64,000 nt of DNA from Bacteroidia bacterium (GCA_030425285.1 JAUIAY010000005.1:62001-126000), one strand, 5' to 3'. Shown: positions 15,383 through 24,303, numbered from the stretch's first letter. Numbers and translations: made by a program. Notes: generated from the sequence alone by a model not told the origin.

Positions 15383-16477
15383 TTATAAATCTATGTCATC
15401 AATATCATTCCAGTGTGCTTTTTGCTTCACAGTCCCTTTGTGCAACTTAACAATTCCAGGACTAGCCCTTACAACTGTTTTCAATGCTTTTTCGTCACAA
15501 AGATAAAAATCGAAATTCAGTTTATGATCGGTCTTAAATTGTAACTTTTCATCGGCTCCCGAAGCCGTAAGTCCAATAACAGTATAACCTGCTTTCATAG
15601 CTTTCTCTGAAAATGTTTTGAGCTTGGCAACACCATCCGATTCAGCTGTTGCTAGATTATACATAATTATCATAATCAGTTTTTCCTCATCAAGAAAATG
15701 TTCGGTTAAATCTTCATCATCCGTTTCAATCGAAAAATCCTTAACTGGTGGATCGTAACCTTCTTTTACAACTTTAGTTTCAACGCCTACATATTCGCCA
15801 TCTACAGTAGGATAACTACCGTTTGTCACATATTCCTTTTCTTCGCCATTCACCTTAAAAGTCCAAGTAAACTCCTGAACAGGTTTAGGAGCATCATCAG
15901 GAACAATCATACCTTCCATAATGTTGGCTCCAACCTTATAAGCTCGAAAGTCTTTTGCTGGCAAGTGCATGAGAACATGATAACCAAACCACAAACTCCC
16001 AATAAAACTTACCAAAGCAATGACAGTGGTTCCCAACGAACTGAAAAGCGGTTTGATATATTTAATCCCAAAGAAAATTACCAAAATTAATACTAACAGT
16101 ATGACATCTTTAGTAAAGCTCTCCCAAGGTGTCAATTTTAGCGCATCACCAAAACACCCACAGTCTTTAACCTTATCAAAATATGCGGAATAAAACGTGA
16201 GAAAAGTGAAAAACACAATCATACCCAACAAACTCCATACAGTGAATTTCGGTTTGTAACCTATTAATAGAAATACACCCAAAACCACTTCAAAAACCAC
16301 CACAAAAACGGAAATCATAAGTGCATAAGGTTCCAAAAAAGGAATGTTCAATACATCAGCACTAAAATATTCTTGGAGTTTATAGGAAAAACCTAGTGGA
16401 TCGTTCAGCTTTATAAGCCCTGAAATAATGAATAAAACACCTACTAGAATTCTACAGATTTGTACAATATATTTCAT
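15383..16477 (-). CDS. DoxX/MauE-like membrane protein with thioredoxin-like C-terminus (BT_3928 type)
   Basis: A 364-residue protein with four membrane segments in residues 1-150, another near 150-170, then a soluble domain. The Cys pair in KDCGCFGDAL (Cys 106 and 108) is the hallmark of MauE/DoxX-type redox membrane proteins. The C-terminal 110 residues look like a thioredoxin fold but lack a CxxC motif. Linked to a TlpA-like protein two genes on, it probably belongs to an envelope thiol-redox pathway. Four bases separate it from DUF1599 upstream and from the permease downstream. Confidence 0.85.
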   Translation of the reverse strand: MKYIVQICRILVGVLFIISGLIKLNDPLGFSYKLQEYFSADVLNIPFLEPYALMISVFVVVFEVVLGVFLLIGYKPKFTVWSLLGMIVFFTFLTFYSAYFDKVKDCGCFGDALKLTPWESFTKDVILLVLILVIFFGIKYIKPLFSSLGTTVIALVSFIGSLWFGYHVLMHLPAKDFRAYKVGANIMEGMIVPDDAPKPVQEFTWTFKVNGEEKEYVTNGSYPTVDGEYVGVETKVVKEGYDPPVKDFSIETDDEDLTEHFLDEEKLIMIIMYNLATAESDGVAKLKTFSEKAMKAGYTVIGLTASGADEKLQFKTDHKLNFDFYLCDEKALKTVVRASPGIVKLHKGTVKQKAHWNDIDDIDL

Positions 16478-16481
16478 AATA

Positions 16482-17021
16482 CTATTTTTCGTTTAAATGA
16501 ATCATGGCAAAAACGGCATAGTTTATCATGTCCTGATAATTGGCGTCAATCCCTTCACTCACTAGTGTTTTCCCTTTGTTGTCCTCTATTTGTTTGACAC
16601 GCAATAATTTTTGCAAAATCAAATCGGTTAAAGAACTGACGCGCATATCGCGCCATGCTTCACCATAATCATGGTTTTTGTCCATCATCAATTGCTTGGT
16701 CAATGCTATTTTTTCATCGTAATATTTTGTGGCCTCATCGGTTGTTAAATCTGGTTGTTCAACAACGCCTAATTCCAACTGAACCAATGCCATAATACAA
16801 TAATTAATAATTCCGATAAACTCACTAACCTCATCTTCATCGACTTTCCTTACGTCATTTTGCTGAAGCCCTCTAATTCTTTGCGCCTTAATAAAAATTT
16901 GATCGGTCAGAGATGGCAATCGCAAAATGCGCCAAGCACTTCCATAATCGGACATTTTCTTTATGAATAAACTTCTACAGGTTTCAATTACGGCATCGTA
17001 TTGTTTTGAGGTTTCTTGCAT
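16482..17021 (-). CDS. DUF1599 domain protein
   Basis: A 179-residue cytoplasmic all-alpha protein of unknown function. It consists of two similar halves: SDYGSAWR with LPSLTDQI in the first (residues 22-45) and HDYGEAWR with VSSLTDLI in the second (about 116-140). Each half has conserved acidic and Arg residues, reminiscent of all-alpha nucleotide pyrophosphatases (MazG-like), but that link is only inference. It is the first gene of the seven-gene leftward string ending in clpS, and is divergent from folP. Confidence 0.88.
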   Translation of the reverse strand: MQETSKQYDAVIETCRSLFIKKMSDYGSAWRILRLPSLTDQIFIKAQRIRGLQQNDVRKVDEDEVSEFIGIINYCIMALVQLELGVVEQPDLTTDEATKYYDEKIALTKQLMMDKNHDYGEAWRDMRVSSLTDLILQKLLRVKQIEDNKGKTLVSEGIDANYQDMINYAVFAMIHLNEK

Positions 17022-17127
17022 GAATTAAAATGAATTTTGCGTAAATTTCGCATAAATAAATTTAAAGTTCAAAGTTTCAGGTTTAAAGTTTTCAATAGTT
17101 AAACAAACAACCACAAATAGGGTATCA

Positions 17128-17952
17128 ATGACCATAAATTGCAAAGGCAAACTCATAGATTTATCGACGCCCAAAGTCATGGGTATTTTAAATATCACTC
17201 CCGATTCGTTTTATGATGGCGGCAAATACAAAAATGACAGTGAGTTTCTCTCTCAAGTATATGTAATGCTTAAGGAGGGAGCTACTTTTGTTGATGTAGG
17301 AGCCTATAGCTCTCGACCTAATGCGCCCGAAGTTTCAGAAACAGAAGAGCTAAACAGAATATTACCTATTGTTGATTTGTTACTTAAAGAGTTTCCAGAA
17401 ATTCTTCTCTCCATAGATACTTTTAGAAGTTCTGTTGCAAAAAAAGCTATTGAAAGTGGTGCTGCCTTGGTCAATGATATTTCAGCTGGTAAATTGGATG
17501 ACAATATGATTGCAACCGTTGCTAAACTTCGAGTTCCATATATTATGATGCACATGCGTGGGACACCTCAAAATATGGTGCAACAAACCGACTATGACAA
17601 TTTAATTGAAGACATTATTTATTATTTTTCTGAAAGATTATCTGAAACCAAAAAAGCTGGCATTATTGACACAGTCATTGATCCAGGCTTTGGTTTTGCT
17701 AAAACACTTCAGCAAAATTATGAATTACTAAATCAGTTAGAGCTTTTTACCCACCTTGACAAGCCTCTGCTAGTTGGCTTATCTAGAAAATCAATGATTT
17801 ATAAGTTATTGGAATCTTCACCTGATCAAGCATTAAATGGTACAAGTATTCTTAATAGCATCGCACTTCAAAAGCATGCTAATATTCTTCGCGTTCATGA
17901 TGTGAAGGAAGCTGTAGAATGTATTACATTGCTCAATCAATTAAGTAATTAA
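17128..17952 (+). CDS. folP: dihydropteroate synthase
   Basis: Condenses p-aminobenzoate with dihydropterin pyrophosphate in folate synthesis; the target of sulfonamides. It is 274 residues. Signatures are MGILNITPDSF at residues 18-28, an NDISAG segment near 113, DPGFGFAKT near 191 and GLSRKSM near 224. It is the first gene of a rightward group with a lipoprotein gene four bases downstream. Confidence 0.95.
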   Translation: MTINCKGKLIDLSTPKVMGILNITPDSFYDGGKYKNDSEFLSQVYVMLKEGATFVDVGAYSSRPNAPEVSETEELNRILPIVDLLLKEFPEILLSIDTFRSSVAKKAIESGAALVNDISAGKLDDNMIATVAKLRVPYIMMHMRGTPQNMVQQTDYDNLIEDIIYYFSERLSETKKAGIIDTVIDPGFGFAKTLQQNYELLNQLELFTHLDKPLLVGLSRKSMIYKLLESSPDQALNGTSILNSIALQKHANILRVHDVKEAVECITLLNQLSN

Positions 17953-17956
17953 AACT

Positions 17957-18610
17957 ATGAAGCATCTATTTTATGCACTGATATTTTTATGTATACTCTC
18001 TTGTGGTTCGGACAAAATAGTGCAGTTGCCAGAGATTGAAAAAGCTACAATCACGGAAATTCATGATGTTTCACCCATCTATATATTTTACGATAAGGAA
18101 ACGGATAGTGTTGAGTTTAACAGAAAAAATATGATAGGAACAACCAATTGGTTGGTAAATATAGACAAACGCTTAACTTTAAAACAAATTCTTCCCCATT
18201 TACAATATTTACAAGAAAAACGTCATGGCGATGGCATGCATAAAAATAAAAATGCTAAAAACTATTTTACCTGCCATGACACCTCAACAAACAATTTAGG
18301 GTTTTTAGAGTTTACGGATGTATATTATAATATGGGCGTTTCAGAAAAGCCTAATGAAGAAATAGAAATCAATGTGAATTCTTTAGAAAAGATATCCCTA
18401 AAGAAAACTTCAGATGCAATAGTTTCTATTGAAAGTAGTCTTGATAACTTAATTAACGATTTAAATGCCTTATCTTCAAAGAGGCCAATAGAAACGACTC
18501 TTTTCATGAAAGGAGAATTGACATTTCAAGATTACATTACACTGAAAGATTACATCATGGGAATTAAACAAGAGCAGATATCTATAAATTCACACGAATT
18601 TATTTATTAA
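17957..18610 (+). CDS. hypothetical lipoprotein
   Basis: A 217-residue protein with a lipobox signal (MKHLFYALIFLCILSCGSDK; Cys at 16). No family is recognised. The mature part is hydrophilic with mixed alpha/beta character and no membrane segment. Its C-terminal half (about residues 145-215) resembles a small ExbD-like periplasmic arrangement of beta strand, helix and PIETTLFMKGELTFQDYI, but this is too weak for a name. It lies four bases after folP and 35 bases before cdaA. Confidence 0.7.
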   Translation: MKHLFYALIFLCILSCGSDKIVQLPEIEKATITEIHDVSPIYIFYDKETDSVEFNRKNMIGTTNWLVNIDKRLTLKQILPHLQYLQEKRHGDGMHKNKNAKNYFTCHDTSTNNLGFLEFTDVYYNMGVSEKPNEEIEINVNSLEKISLKKTSDAIVSIESSLDNLINDLNALSSKRPIETTLFMKGELTFQDYITLKDYIMGIKQEQISINSHEFIY

Positions 18611-18645
18611 GCTTATTTTGTTAAATTTACCAAAACCAATAGCCT

Positions 18646-19431
18646 TTGGAAATTTTTGATGACCTATTAAAATTTACCGTTGTAGATATCATTGATGTCA
18701 TTTTAGTGGCATTACTACTATATTATGTTTACAAGTTGGTCAAAGGCACCGTAGCTATCAATATTTTTATCGGAATAGTTATCATTTACTTTATTTATCT
18801 CATTACCGAAACGCTTCAAATGAAAATGTTGAGTAAGATTCTTGGTGGTTTTATGAGTGTTGGTTTAATAGCCCTTATTGTAGTATTTCAACAAGAAATC
18901 AGGAAATTCCTCTTAATGATTGGCTCAACTAATTTCAGTAAACGTGGTAAACTTTTTAAACAATTAAAATTCCTAAAAACGGAAGCAGAAACTGAAACTG
19001 ATATTGTTGCTATTGTTAATGCTTGCAATAAAATGGGAACTTCAAAAACAGGTGCTCTCATTGTACTTGAACGCAACAATAATCTCGATTTTTTAACCAC
19101 AACTGGTGACGAAATGAACATTAAAGTCACCCAACCCATCATTGAGAGTATCTTTTTTAAAAACAGCCCATTGCATGATGGTGCCATCATTATTGAAAAT
19201 AATATCGTAAAAGCTACTCGTGTTATTTTACCAGTAAATAATGAAAAAACTTTGCCGCAACGATTTGGGTTAAGACATCGTGCCGCTGTAGGGATTACTG
19301 AAAAAACTGATGCCTTGGCTTTAGTTGTTAGTGAAGAAACTGGTCAGATTTCCTATTTTATGGATGGAGAATTTATCATGTTTAAAGATACGGCAGACCT
19401 CATAAATATCATTCAAAAAGATTTGACATAG
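18646..19431 (+). CDS. cdaA: diadenylate cyclase, CdaA type
   Basis: Makes cyclic di-AMP from two ATP at the membrane. It is 261 residues: three membrane segments in about residues 12-82, then the DisA_N domain with the catalytic DGA (178-180, in PLHDGAIII) and RHRAA (210-214). The start must be TTG at 18646, because no in-frame ATG precedes the first membrane helix. No CdaR or GlmM gene is adjacent, unlike in Firmicutes. DUF3667 starts two bases after its stop. Confidence 0.93.
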   Translation: MEIFDDLLKFTVVDIIDVILVALLLYYVYKLVKGTVAINIFIGIVIIYFIYLITETLQMKMLSKILGGFMSVGLIALIVVFQQEIRKFLLMIGSTNFSKRGKLFKQLKFLKTEAETETDIVAIVNACNKMGTSKTGALIVLERNNNLDFLTTTGDEMNIKVTQPIIESIFFKNSPLHDGAIIIENNIVKATRVILPVNNEKTLPQRFGLRHRAAVGITEKTDALALVVSEETGQISYFMDGEFIMFKDTADLINIIQKDLT

Positions 19432-19432
19432 T

Positions 19433-20242
19433 ATGCAGTGTAAGAATTGCAAAACCAATATAACAGAATCTGACACGTATTGCAGTTCATGCGGTGGCAA
19501 GATTATTCGAAACAGATTGACTATGAGAAATCTGTTTGAACACTTCAGTGAGCAATTCTTGAATTACGACAATAAATTTCTGCAAACCTTCATTGGCCTC
19601 TTCACAAAACCAGATGATGTTATTGGTGGTTATATTTCTGGTGTCAGAAAAAAATACGTCAACGTAATAAGCTACTTTGCCATTTCGGTCACAATTGCCG
19701 GTCTACAGGTTTTTGTGTTTAAAAAGTTCTACCCAGAACTGTTTAGCTTTGGAAGTTACGCTTCTCCTGGCAGTGAAGAAATAATGCAAAAAATATTGGA
19801 TTTAACCCAAGATTATCAAGCTATTGCTATGATGGTAAACATCCCTATTTATGCTTTGCTCTGTAAATTATCATTCTTCAGAAACAAAACATTTAATTAC
19901 ACCGAACTACTGACCATTTTTATGTACATCTATTCACAAACAACTATTGTAAGTGTTATAATATCAGTCAGCGGTGCGCTTTTAGGGCTATCGTTTGGTT
20001 CAATATCCATGCTACTCCTGCCCTTTTTGTTCGTTTACACAGCCTATTGTCTCAAGAAACTCTACAAACTTTCATTCAAAGGTCTTTTAATTAAAACCTT
20101 AATCTTCATTCTCATTTTGGCCGTTCTATATGTTTTGGCCATTTTATTAGCTGTGGCTATTCTCTTTGCTACAGGAAACATGCATATTCTAGAGCAAATG
20201 GCTGAAGCCCAAAAAGCAGCAAGGGAAGCATCGGGAAATTAA
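19433..20242 (+). CDS. DUF3667 membrane protein with zinc ribbon
   Basis: A 269-residue protein of unknown function. Residues 2-21 hold two CxxC pairs (CKNC and CSSC) of a zinc ribbon. A conserved cytoplasmic stretch (RNLFEHFSEQFLNYDNKF) and four or five membrane segments (about 75-250) follow. It is coupled to cdaA, so a role linked to c-di-AMP or envelope state is possible but not shown. Its stop overlaps the stop of the converging ABC exporter gene by three bases. Confidence 0.87.
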   Translation: MQCKNCKTNITESDTYCSSCGGKIIRNRLTMRNLFEHFSEQFLNYDNKFLQTFIGLFTKPDDVIGGYISGVRKKYVNVISYFAISVTIAGLQVFVFKKFYPELFSFGSYASPGSEEIMQKILDLTQDYQAIAMMVNIPIYALLCKLSFFRNKTFNYTELLTIFMYIYSQTTIVSVIISVSGALLGLSFGSISMLLLPFLFVYTAYCLKKLYKLSFKGLLIKTLIFILILAVLYVLAILLAVAILFATGNMHILEQMAEAQKAAREASGN

Positions 20243-22008
20243 GCCACCTCTTCCTTTAGAAATTGCACCTCATATAAATTTTTGTAATAGCCTTCCGATT
20301 TTTTGAGTAGTTCATCATGAGAGCCTTCTTCAACAATTTGTCCGGCATCCATAACAACAATTTTATCGGCCTTTTTTATAGTCGCTAATCTGTGAGCGAT
20401 AATTATTGACGTTCTATCCTTGGTTATTTTATCGGTAGCGTTTTGAATAAGCTGTTCGGAATGCGAGTCTACTGAAGATGTTGCTTCATCCAATACCAAT
20501 ATACTTGGATTGGTAACATAAGCTCTTAAAAAGGATATTAGTTGGCGTTGGCCAGAAGACAACATCACACCGCGTTCTTTGACATTGTAATGATAGCCAT
20601 TAGGCAAGCTCATTATAAAATCATGGATGCCTATGGCTTTAGCTGCTTGAATAACTTCCGACTCACTAATTGATTTATCATTCAATGTAATATTATTCAA
20701 AATGGTATCAGCAAACAAAAACACATCCTGCAACACAACCGCTATTTGACTACGCAGCGATTTTAGGGTCATTTCTTTTATATCGGTACCATCTATCGAT
20801 ATCGATCCGCTTTGTATATCATAAAACCTGTTCAACAAATTGATTATCGTAGATTTTCCTGCACCAGTGGCTCCAACAATAGCAATGGTTTTTCCAGATT
20901 CAATATTCAAGTTAATCCCTTTTAAAACCTCCTCATCTTGAACATAACTAAACCTAACATCCTTGAAAGCAATACTCCCATTAAAATTTGAAGCCACTAT
21001 TTTACCTGTGTCATCAATTTGAGAAGTAGTTTCCAGTACTTTAAACACCCTGTTCGCAGCCACCATACCCATTTGGAGCGTATTGAACTTATCGGCTATT
21101 TGCCTCAAAGGTCTGAAAAGCATCGGAATCATCATGATAAAGGCCGTCAAATCGCCTAAAGAGGCCGTTTGTCCAATGACAGTATTCAAACCACCATACC
21201 ACGCTATTAATCCAATAGTTATTGATGATGATAATTCCGCTATAGGAAAGAAAATAGAGTTATACCAAACTGTTTTCAACCAGCCTTGTTTGTGACGCTC
21301 ATTGATTTCTTTAAACTTTTTGTATTCGGTATCTTCTCTTGTAAACAGTTGTAAAATTTTCATGCCTGTGACACGCTCTTGAACAAAAGAATTTAAATTT
21401 GAGACTTCAGTTCTTACTTCCTCAAAAGCCTTTTTCATATACTTTTGAAAAATTCTCGTAGCATACAGGACCAGCGGCAACATAAGAAAAACGATGATAC
21501 TCAATTCCCAGTTCATCCAAACCATAACACCAGAAACCACTAACATAGTCAACAGATCTCGGAAAATCATAAACAACCCTTCGCCAAAAATATCGGCTAT
21601 CCGTTCCATATCAGTCACAGCTCTGGTAATTAAAACACCTACCGACGAATTGTTGAAGTACTTCATTTTAAACCCAAGCATGTGGTCAAATAGTTTTATA
21701 CGAATATCCTTAACAACTGTTTGACCCAACCAACCAGCATAATAAATAAACAATAATTGAAAGATAACCTCCGAAAGCAACATGGCTCCCATAATTAATA
21801 TATATGGTAAAAAGCCTTTCAACTCTTTTTGAGCTATATTTTCATCTATGGCCTGTTGCAAAACGTAAGGTCTGGCAGCACTTAAAATAGCTAACAATAC
21901 TACTGCAATAAAAACCCAAACAAACACCGTTTTGTAAGGCTTTACAAATTGGAGTAATTTTTTGAACAGTATAGTACCCAATAGTTGGTTTTGCTTTTTA
22001 TCTGCCAT
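20239..22008 (-). CDS. ABC exporter, fused permease and ATPase (MsbA-like)
   Basis: A 589-residue half-transporter that would work as a homodimer in the inner membrane, exporting a lipid, drug or peptide. Six membrane helices occupy about residues 25-320. The ATPase domain has Walker A GATGAGKST, the signature region LSSGQRQ, Walker B ILVLDEATSSVD and the switch histidine in IIAHRLAT. The ATG at 22008 (MADKKQNQLL) overlaps the truA end by 11 bases; an ATG at 22032 would overlap more and adds nothing conserved. The substrate cannot be told. Confidence 0.9.
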   Translation of the reverse strand: MADKKQNQLLGTILFKKLLQFVKPYKTVFVWVFIAVVLLAILSAARPYVLQQAIDENIAQKELKGFLPYILIMGAMLLSEVIFQLLFIYYAGWLGQTVVKDIRIKLFDHMLGFKMKYFNNSSVGVLITRAVTDMERIADIFGEGLFMIFRDLLTMLVVSGVMVWMNWELSIIVFLMLPLVLYATRIFQKYMKKAFEEVRTEVSNLNSFVQERVTGMKILQLFTREDTEYKKFKEINERHKQGWLKTVWYNSIFFPIAELSSSITIGLIAWYGGLNTVIGQTASLGDLTAFIMMIPMLFRPLRQIADKFNTLQMGMVAANRVFKVLETTSQIDDTGKIVASNFNGSIAFKDVRFSYVQDEEVLKGINLNIESGKTIAIVGATGAGKSTIINLLNRFYDIQSGSISIDGTDIKEMTLKSLRSQIAVVLQDVFLFADTILNNITLNDKSISESEVIQAAKAIGIHDFIMSLPNGYHYNVKERGVMLSSGQRQLISFLRAYVTNPSILVLDEATSSVDSHSEQLIQNATDKITKDRTSIIIAHRLATIKKADKIVVMDAGQIVEEGSHDELLKKSEGYYKNLYEVQFLKEEVA

Positions 22009-22747
22009 CTTTAATACTTTCTGGGTATGCAATATTTATCAAATATAAGCCATGTGCGGGAACTGAATAACCTGCTTCGCTCCTATCTTTAGATTGAATA
22101 ATGGTTTTTAAGTCATCAACACAAATTTTTTCAAGACCAATATTCACTAATGTTCCTACAATGGCACGCACCATATTCCTTAAGAACCGATCGGCTTGAA
22201 TGGTAAAATGCAATTCGTTATTTACTTGCTTCCATTCGGCTTTCATAATATCACAATAATACGTTTTTACATCTGTATGGGTTTTAGAAAAACATTGAAA
22301 ATCTTGATGACCCAATAAAATTTTTGATGCCTCATTCATTAAATCTAACTGAAGTGGCTTCTTCATCAAATATGCATTATCAAAATTGAATGTATTTTTC
22401 TGCAAAGCAATTCTGTACAAATACGTTCTACTAGTAGCATCAAATCGCGCATGCGCATCAGCTTTGACTTCAAATATATGATGAACAGCTATATCTTGAG
22501 GCAGAAAAGCATTCAGCTTATAAACTAACTCTTGAACATCAAAACGTATTTCGGAATCAAAATGAACAAACATTTGCAAAGCATGAACACCAGCATCCGT
22601 TCTTCCTGCTGCAACCACGTCTGCTTTCTCGCCAAGCAACGTGCTTAAAGCTTTTTCAACCATCTCTTGTACTGAAATGGCATTCGGTTGATTCTGCCAA
22701 CCGTGATAGGCTTTACCATTATATGAAAGCTCAATAAAATATCTCAA
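21998..22747 (-). CDS. truA: tRNA pseudouridine(38-40) synthase
   Basis: Isomerises U38-U40 in tRNA anticodon stems. It is 249 residues from a TTG start at 22747, reading (M)RYFIELSYNGKAYHGWQ, the family N-terminus. The catalytic motif GRTDAGVHA is at residues 48-56 with Asp51. An ATG at 22852 would add 35 unrelated residues and lies upstream of the apparent -7 element (22776-22783), so it is rejected. The ABC exporter start overlaps its end by 11 bases, implying coupled translation. Confidence 0.93.
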   Translation of the reverse strand: MRYFIELSYNGKAYHGWQNQPNAISVQEMVEKALSTLLGEKADVVAAGRTDAGVHALQMFVHFDSEIRFDVQELVYKLNAFLPQDIAVHHIFEVKADAHARFDATSRTYLYRIALQKNTFNFDNAYLMKKPLQLDLMNEASKILLGHQDFQCFSKTHTDVKTYYCDIMKAEWKQVNNELHFTIQADRFLRNMVRAIVGTLVNIGLEKICVDDLKTIIQSKDRSEAGYSVPAHGLYLINIAYPESIKDGR

Positions 22748-22755
22748 GAATATAG

Positions 22756-22763
22756 TACTTTTG
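22756..22763 (+). promoter_or_regulatory. -7 promoter element of the phosphodiesterase gene
   Basis: TACTTTTG, a perfect TAnnTTTG match, 58 bases before the ATG at 22822. It overlaps the leader of the divergent truA gene. Confidence 0.4.
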
Positions 22764-22775
22764 TTTTCGAAGCTA

Positions 22776-22783
22776 CAAAGATA
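22776..22783 (-). promoter_or_regulatory. -7 promoter element of truA
   Basis: TATCTTTG on the minus strand, 28 bases before the TTG start at 22747. It and the divergent -7 element at 22756 face each other, so the two transcripts overlap at their 5' ends. Confidence 0.5.
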
Positions 22784-22821
22784 AATAGAAATACCTGCTT
22801 TTAAATCACAATGTTTTCTTA

Positions 22822-23313
22822 ATGAAAAAAATCCTGTTACTTTCAGACACACACAGTCATATTGATGACAATATTCTAAAATATGTCAAACAAGCAGATG
22901 AAGTATGGCATGCAGGAGATATTGGTGATTTAAAAGTTACAGACAACATAAAATCCCTAAAGCCCTTACGGGCCGTTTATGGCAATATTGATGATAAGAA
23001 AGCTCGTTTGGAGTTTCCTTTGGACAACCGATTCTTTTGTGAAGAAGTTGATGTTTGGATAACCCATATAGGTGGTTATCCTGGAAGATATAACCCACGG
23101 ATCAGAGAGCAAATCAAGGAAAACCCTCCGCAATTATTTATTACGGGACATTCGCATATCTTAAAGGTGATGCCCGACAAAAAACTGAATTTATTGCACA
23201 TGAATCCTGGTGCTATCGGAAAGCACGGCTTCCATAAAGTTAGAACCATGCTGCGTTTTACCATAAACGGCAAGAAAATAGAAAACCTAGAAGTGATTGA
23301 ATATAAGAGATAA
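22822..23313 (+). CDS. metallophosphoesterase, YfcE/MJ0936 family
   Basis: A 163-residue cytoplasmic phosphodiesterase. The metal ligands of the calcineurin-like fold are visible in order: SDTHSH (Asp9, His11), AGDIGD (Asp near 38), YGNIDD (Asn near 60), THIGGYPG (His near 87) and TGHSHI (His pair near 113-115). The natural substrate is not known for the family; members cleave bis-pNPP or cyclic nucleotides in vitro. It is divergent from truA. Confidence 0.9.
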   Translation: MKKILLLSDTHSHIDDNILKYVKQADEVWHAGDIGDLKVTDNIKSLKPLRAVYGNIDDKKARLEFPLDNRFFCEEVDVWITHIGGYPGRYNPRIREQIKENPPQLFITGHSHILKVMPDKKLNLLHMNPGAIGKHGFHKVRTMLRFTINGKKIENLEVIEYKR

Positions 23314-23320
23314 ATTGTTA

Positions 23321-23695
23321 TTATTTCAACGAATAATGTTCATCATTTATTTTTTTCAAAAAAACACCTGTCTCGATAGTTCTGTCATCACTTATTGCTT
23401 TTAAAAAATAAACCGTTTTTCCCGTTTCTTCTTCATCCGTTTTCATAATTTCAAATGAATTAAAAGCAACTGTTTTTAAAGAAAATTCATCATTAAAATT
23501 CGACTCCCATTTTTCTTTAATATAAGCTGTAGTTACTGGGATTTCAACATCATTAACAGCATCAATCAATTGAACATTTACAATTTCTTCAATTGTGCCT
23601 GCTTGTTTATTAACAATAAAACTATTTGATTCCTTTTGGCAAGCCAATAAAACCAAGAATATTGATAATGATAAAATTATTTTAGAACAATTCAT
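23321..23695 (-). CDS. hypothetical small lipoprotein
   Basis: A 124-residue protein with a lipobox signal peptide (MNCSKIILSLSIFLVLLACQ; Cys at 19). The mature part is hydrophilic and ends in GVFLKKINDEHYSLK. No family is recognised. It converges on the phosphodiesterase gene, ending seven bases from that stop, with no obvious terminator between them. Confidence 0.65.
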   Translation of the reverse strand: MNCSKIILSLSIFLVLLACQKESNSFIVNKQAGTIEEIVNVQLIDAVNDVEIPVTTAYIKEKWESNFNDEFSLKTVAFNSFEIMKTDEEETGKTVYFLKAISDDRTIETGVFLKKINDEHYSLK

Positions 23696-23750
23696 TAGTT
23701 AGCATTTTTAGTAAGAATTAATAAAGATAATAATACGCAAACTTTCTTAC

Positions 23751-23781
23751 AAAAAAAAGCCCAAGATCTTCACCTTGGGCT
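23751..23781 (-). terminator. terminator of the DUF4293 gene
   Basis: Inverted repeat AGCCCAAG (23758-23765) / CTTGGGCT (23774-23781), 8-base loop, followed on the minus strand by eight T. Confidence 0.8.
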
Positions 23782-23809
23782 CACGCACTAATATACTAAG
23801 ATGATAGGT

Positions 23810-24220
23810 TTATCGTAATCTATCTACAGATTTTACGAGATCCTCGTCCTTTTTAATGGCTTTATTGGCCAAGGCCAAAAACACGATAGAAACAATAGGA
23901 AGAAAAATCCCAATACCTTTCTCAGAAACAACCGTTTCTCCAGATAAATTTAGAGATTGATACACAAAAAATCCTAGTAAAATAAAGTTTAATATGATAT
24001 TCAGTCGTCCCAACATAAATTGCGACTTCCTGTTTTTATATCTAAAAATGGTTATTAGCGATAATACTGCCGACAACAAAAATCCTGCAAAAACATAGCT
24101 AACATCGTTTGCAAAAACTTTTACACCCTCTTGATTTGTCCATAATTCAAACACAAAAATAAGCCCAGCAGCAACAACTGCAGCCAATAATAAATAAAGT
24201 GTTTGAATTCTTTGAATCAT
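23810..24220 (-). CDS. DUF4293 membrane protein
   Basis: A 136-residue inner-membrane protein of unknown function. The family N-terminus MIQRIQTLYLLLAAVVAA is present, followed by three further hydrophobic segments (about 42-60, 72-90 and 100-117) and a charged C-terminal tail. It is a single-gene unit with its own -7 element and terminator, and is divergent from rho; this adjacency to rho is common in Flavobacteriia as far as I recall. Confidence 0.85.
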   Translation of the reverse strand: MIQRIQTLYLLLAAVVAAGLIFVFELWTNQEGVKVFANDVSYVFAGFLLSAVLSLITIFRYKNRKSQFMLGRLNIILNFILLGFFVYQSLNLSGETVVSEKGIGIFLPIVSIVFLALANKAIKKDEDLVKSVDRLR

Positions 24221-24242
24221 TACTTTTCGTTAATAACGGGCA

Positions 24243-24250
24243 CAAAAATA
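24243..24250 (-). promoter_or_regulatory. -7 promoter element of the DUF4293 gene
   Basis: TATTTTTG on the minus strand, perfect -7 match, 22 bases before the ATG at 24220. Confidence 0.45.
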
Positions 24251-24295
24251 ATGGTTTCTTTTTTAAAATTAACTGAAAAAATTAAAATAAAGTTG

Positions 24296-24303
24296 TATAA
24301 TTG
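24296..24303 (+). promoter_or_regulatory. possible -7 element of rho
   Basis: TATAATTG (seven of eight to TAnnTTTG), 118 bases before the rho start. The resulting leader of about 110 bases includes a short hairpin CAACT / AGTTG near 24317-24331. The long leader would leave room for autoregulation, but no recognisable element is seen. Confidence 0.3.

Noticed and set aside
17041-17127. Riboswitch upstream of folP
   Set aside because: The gap is short, AT-rich with reiterated TTAAAGTT-like bits, and has no conserved aptamer-like pairing.
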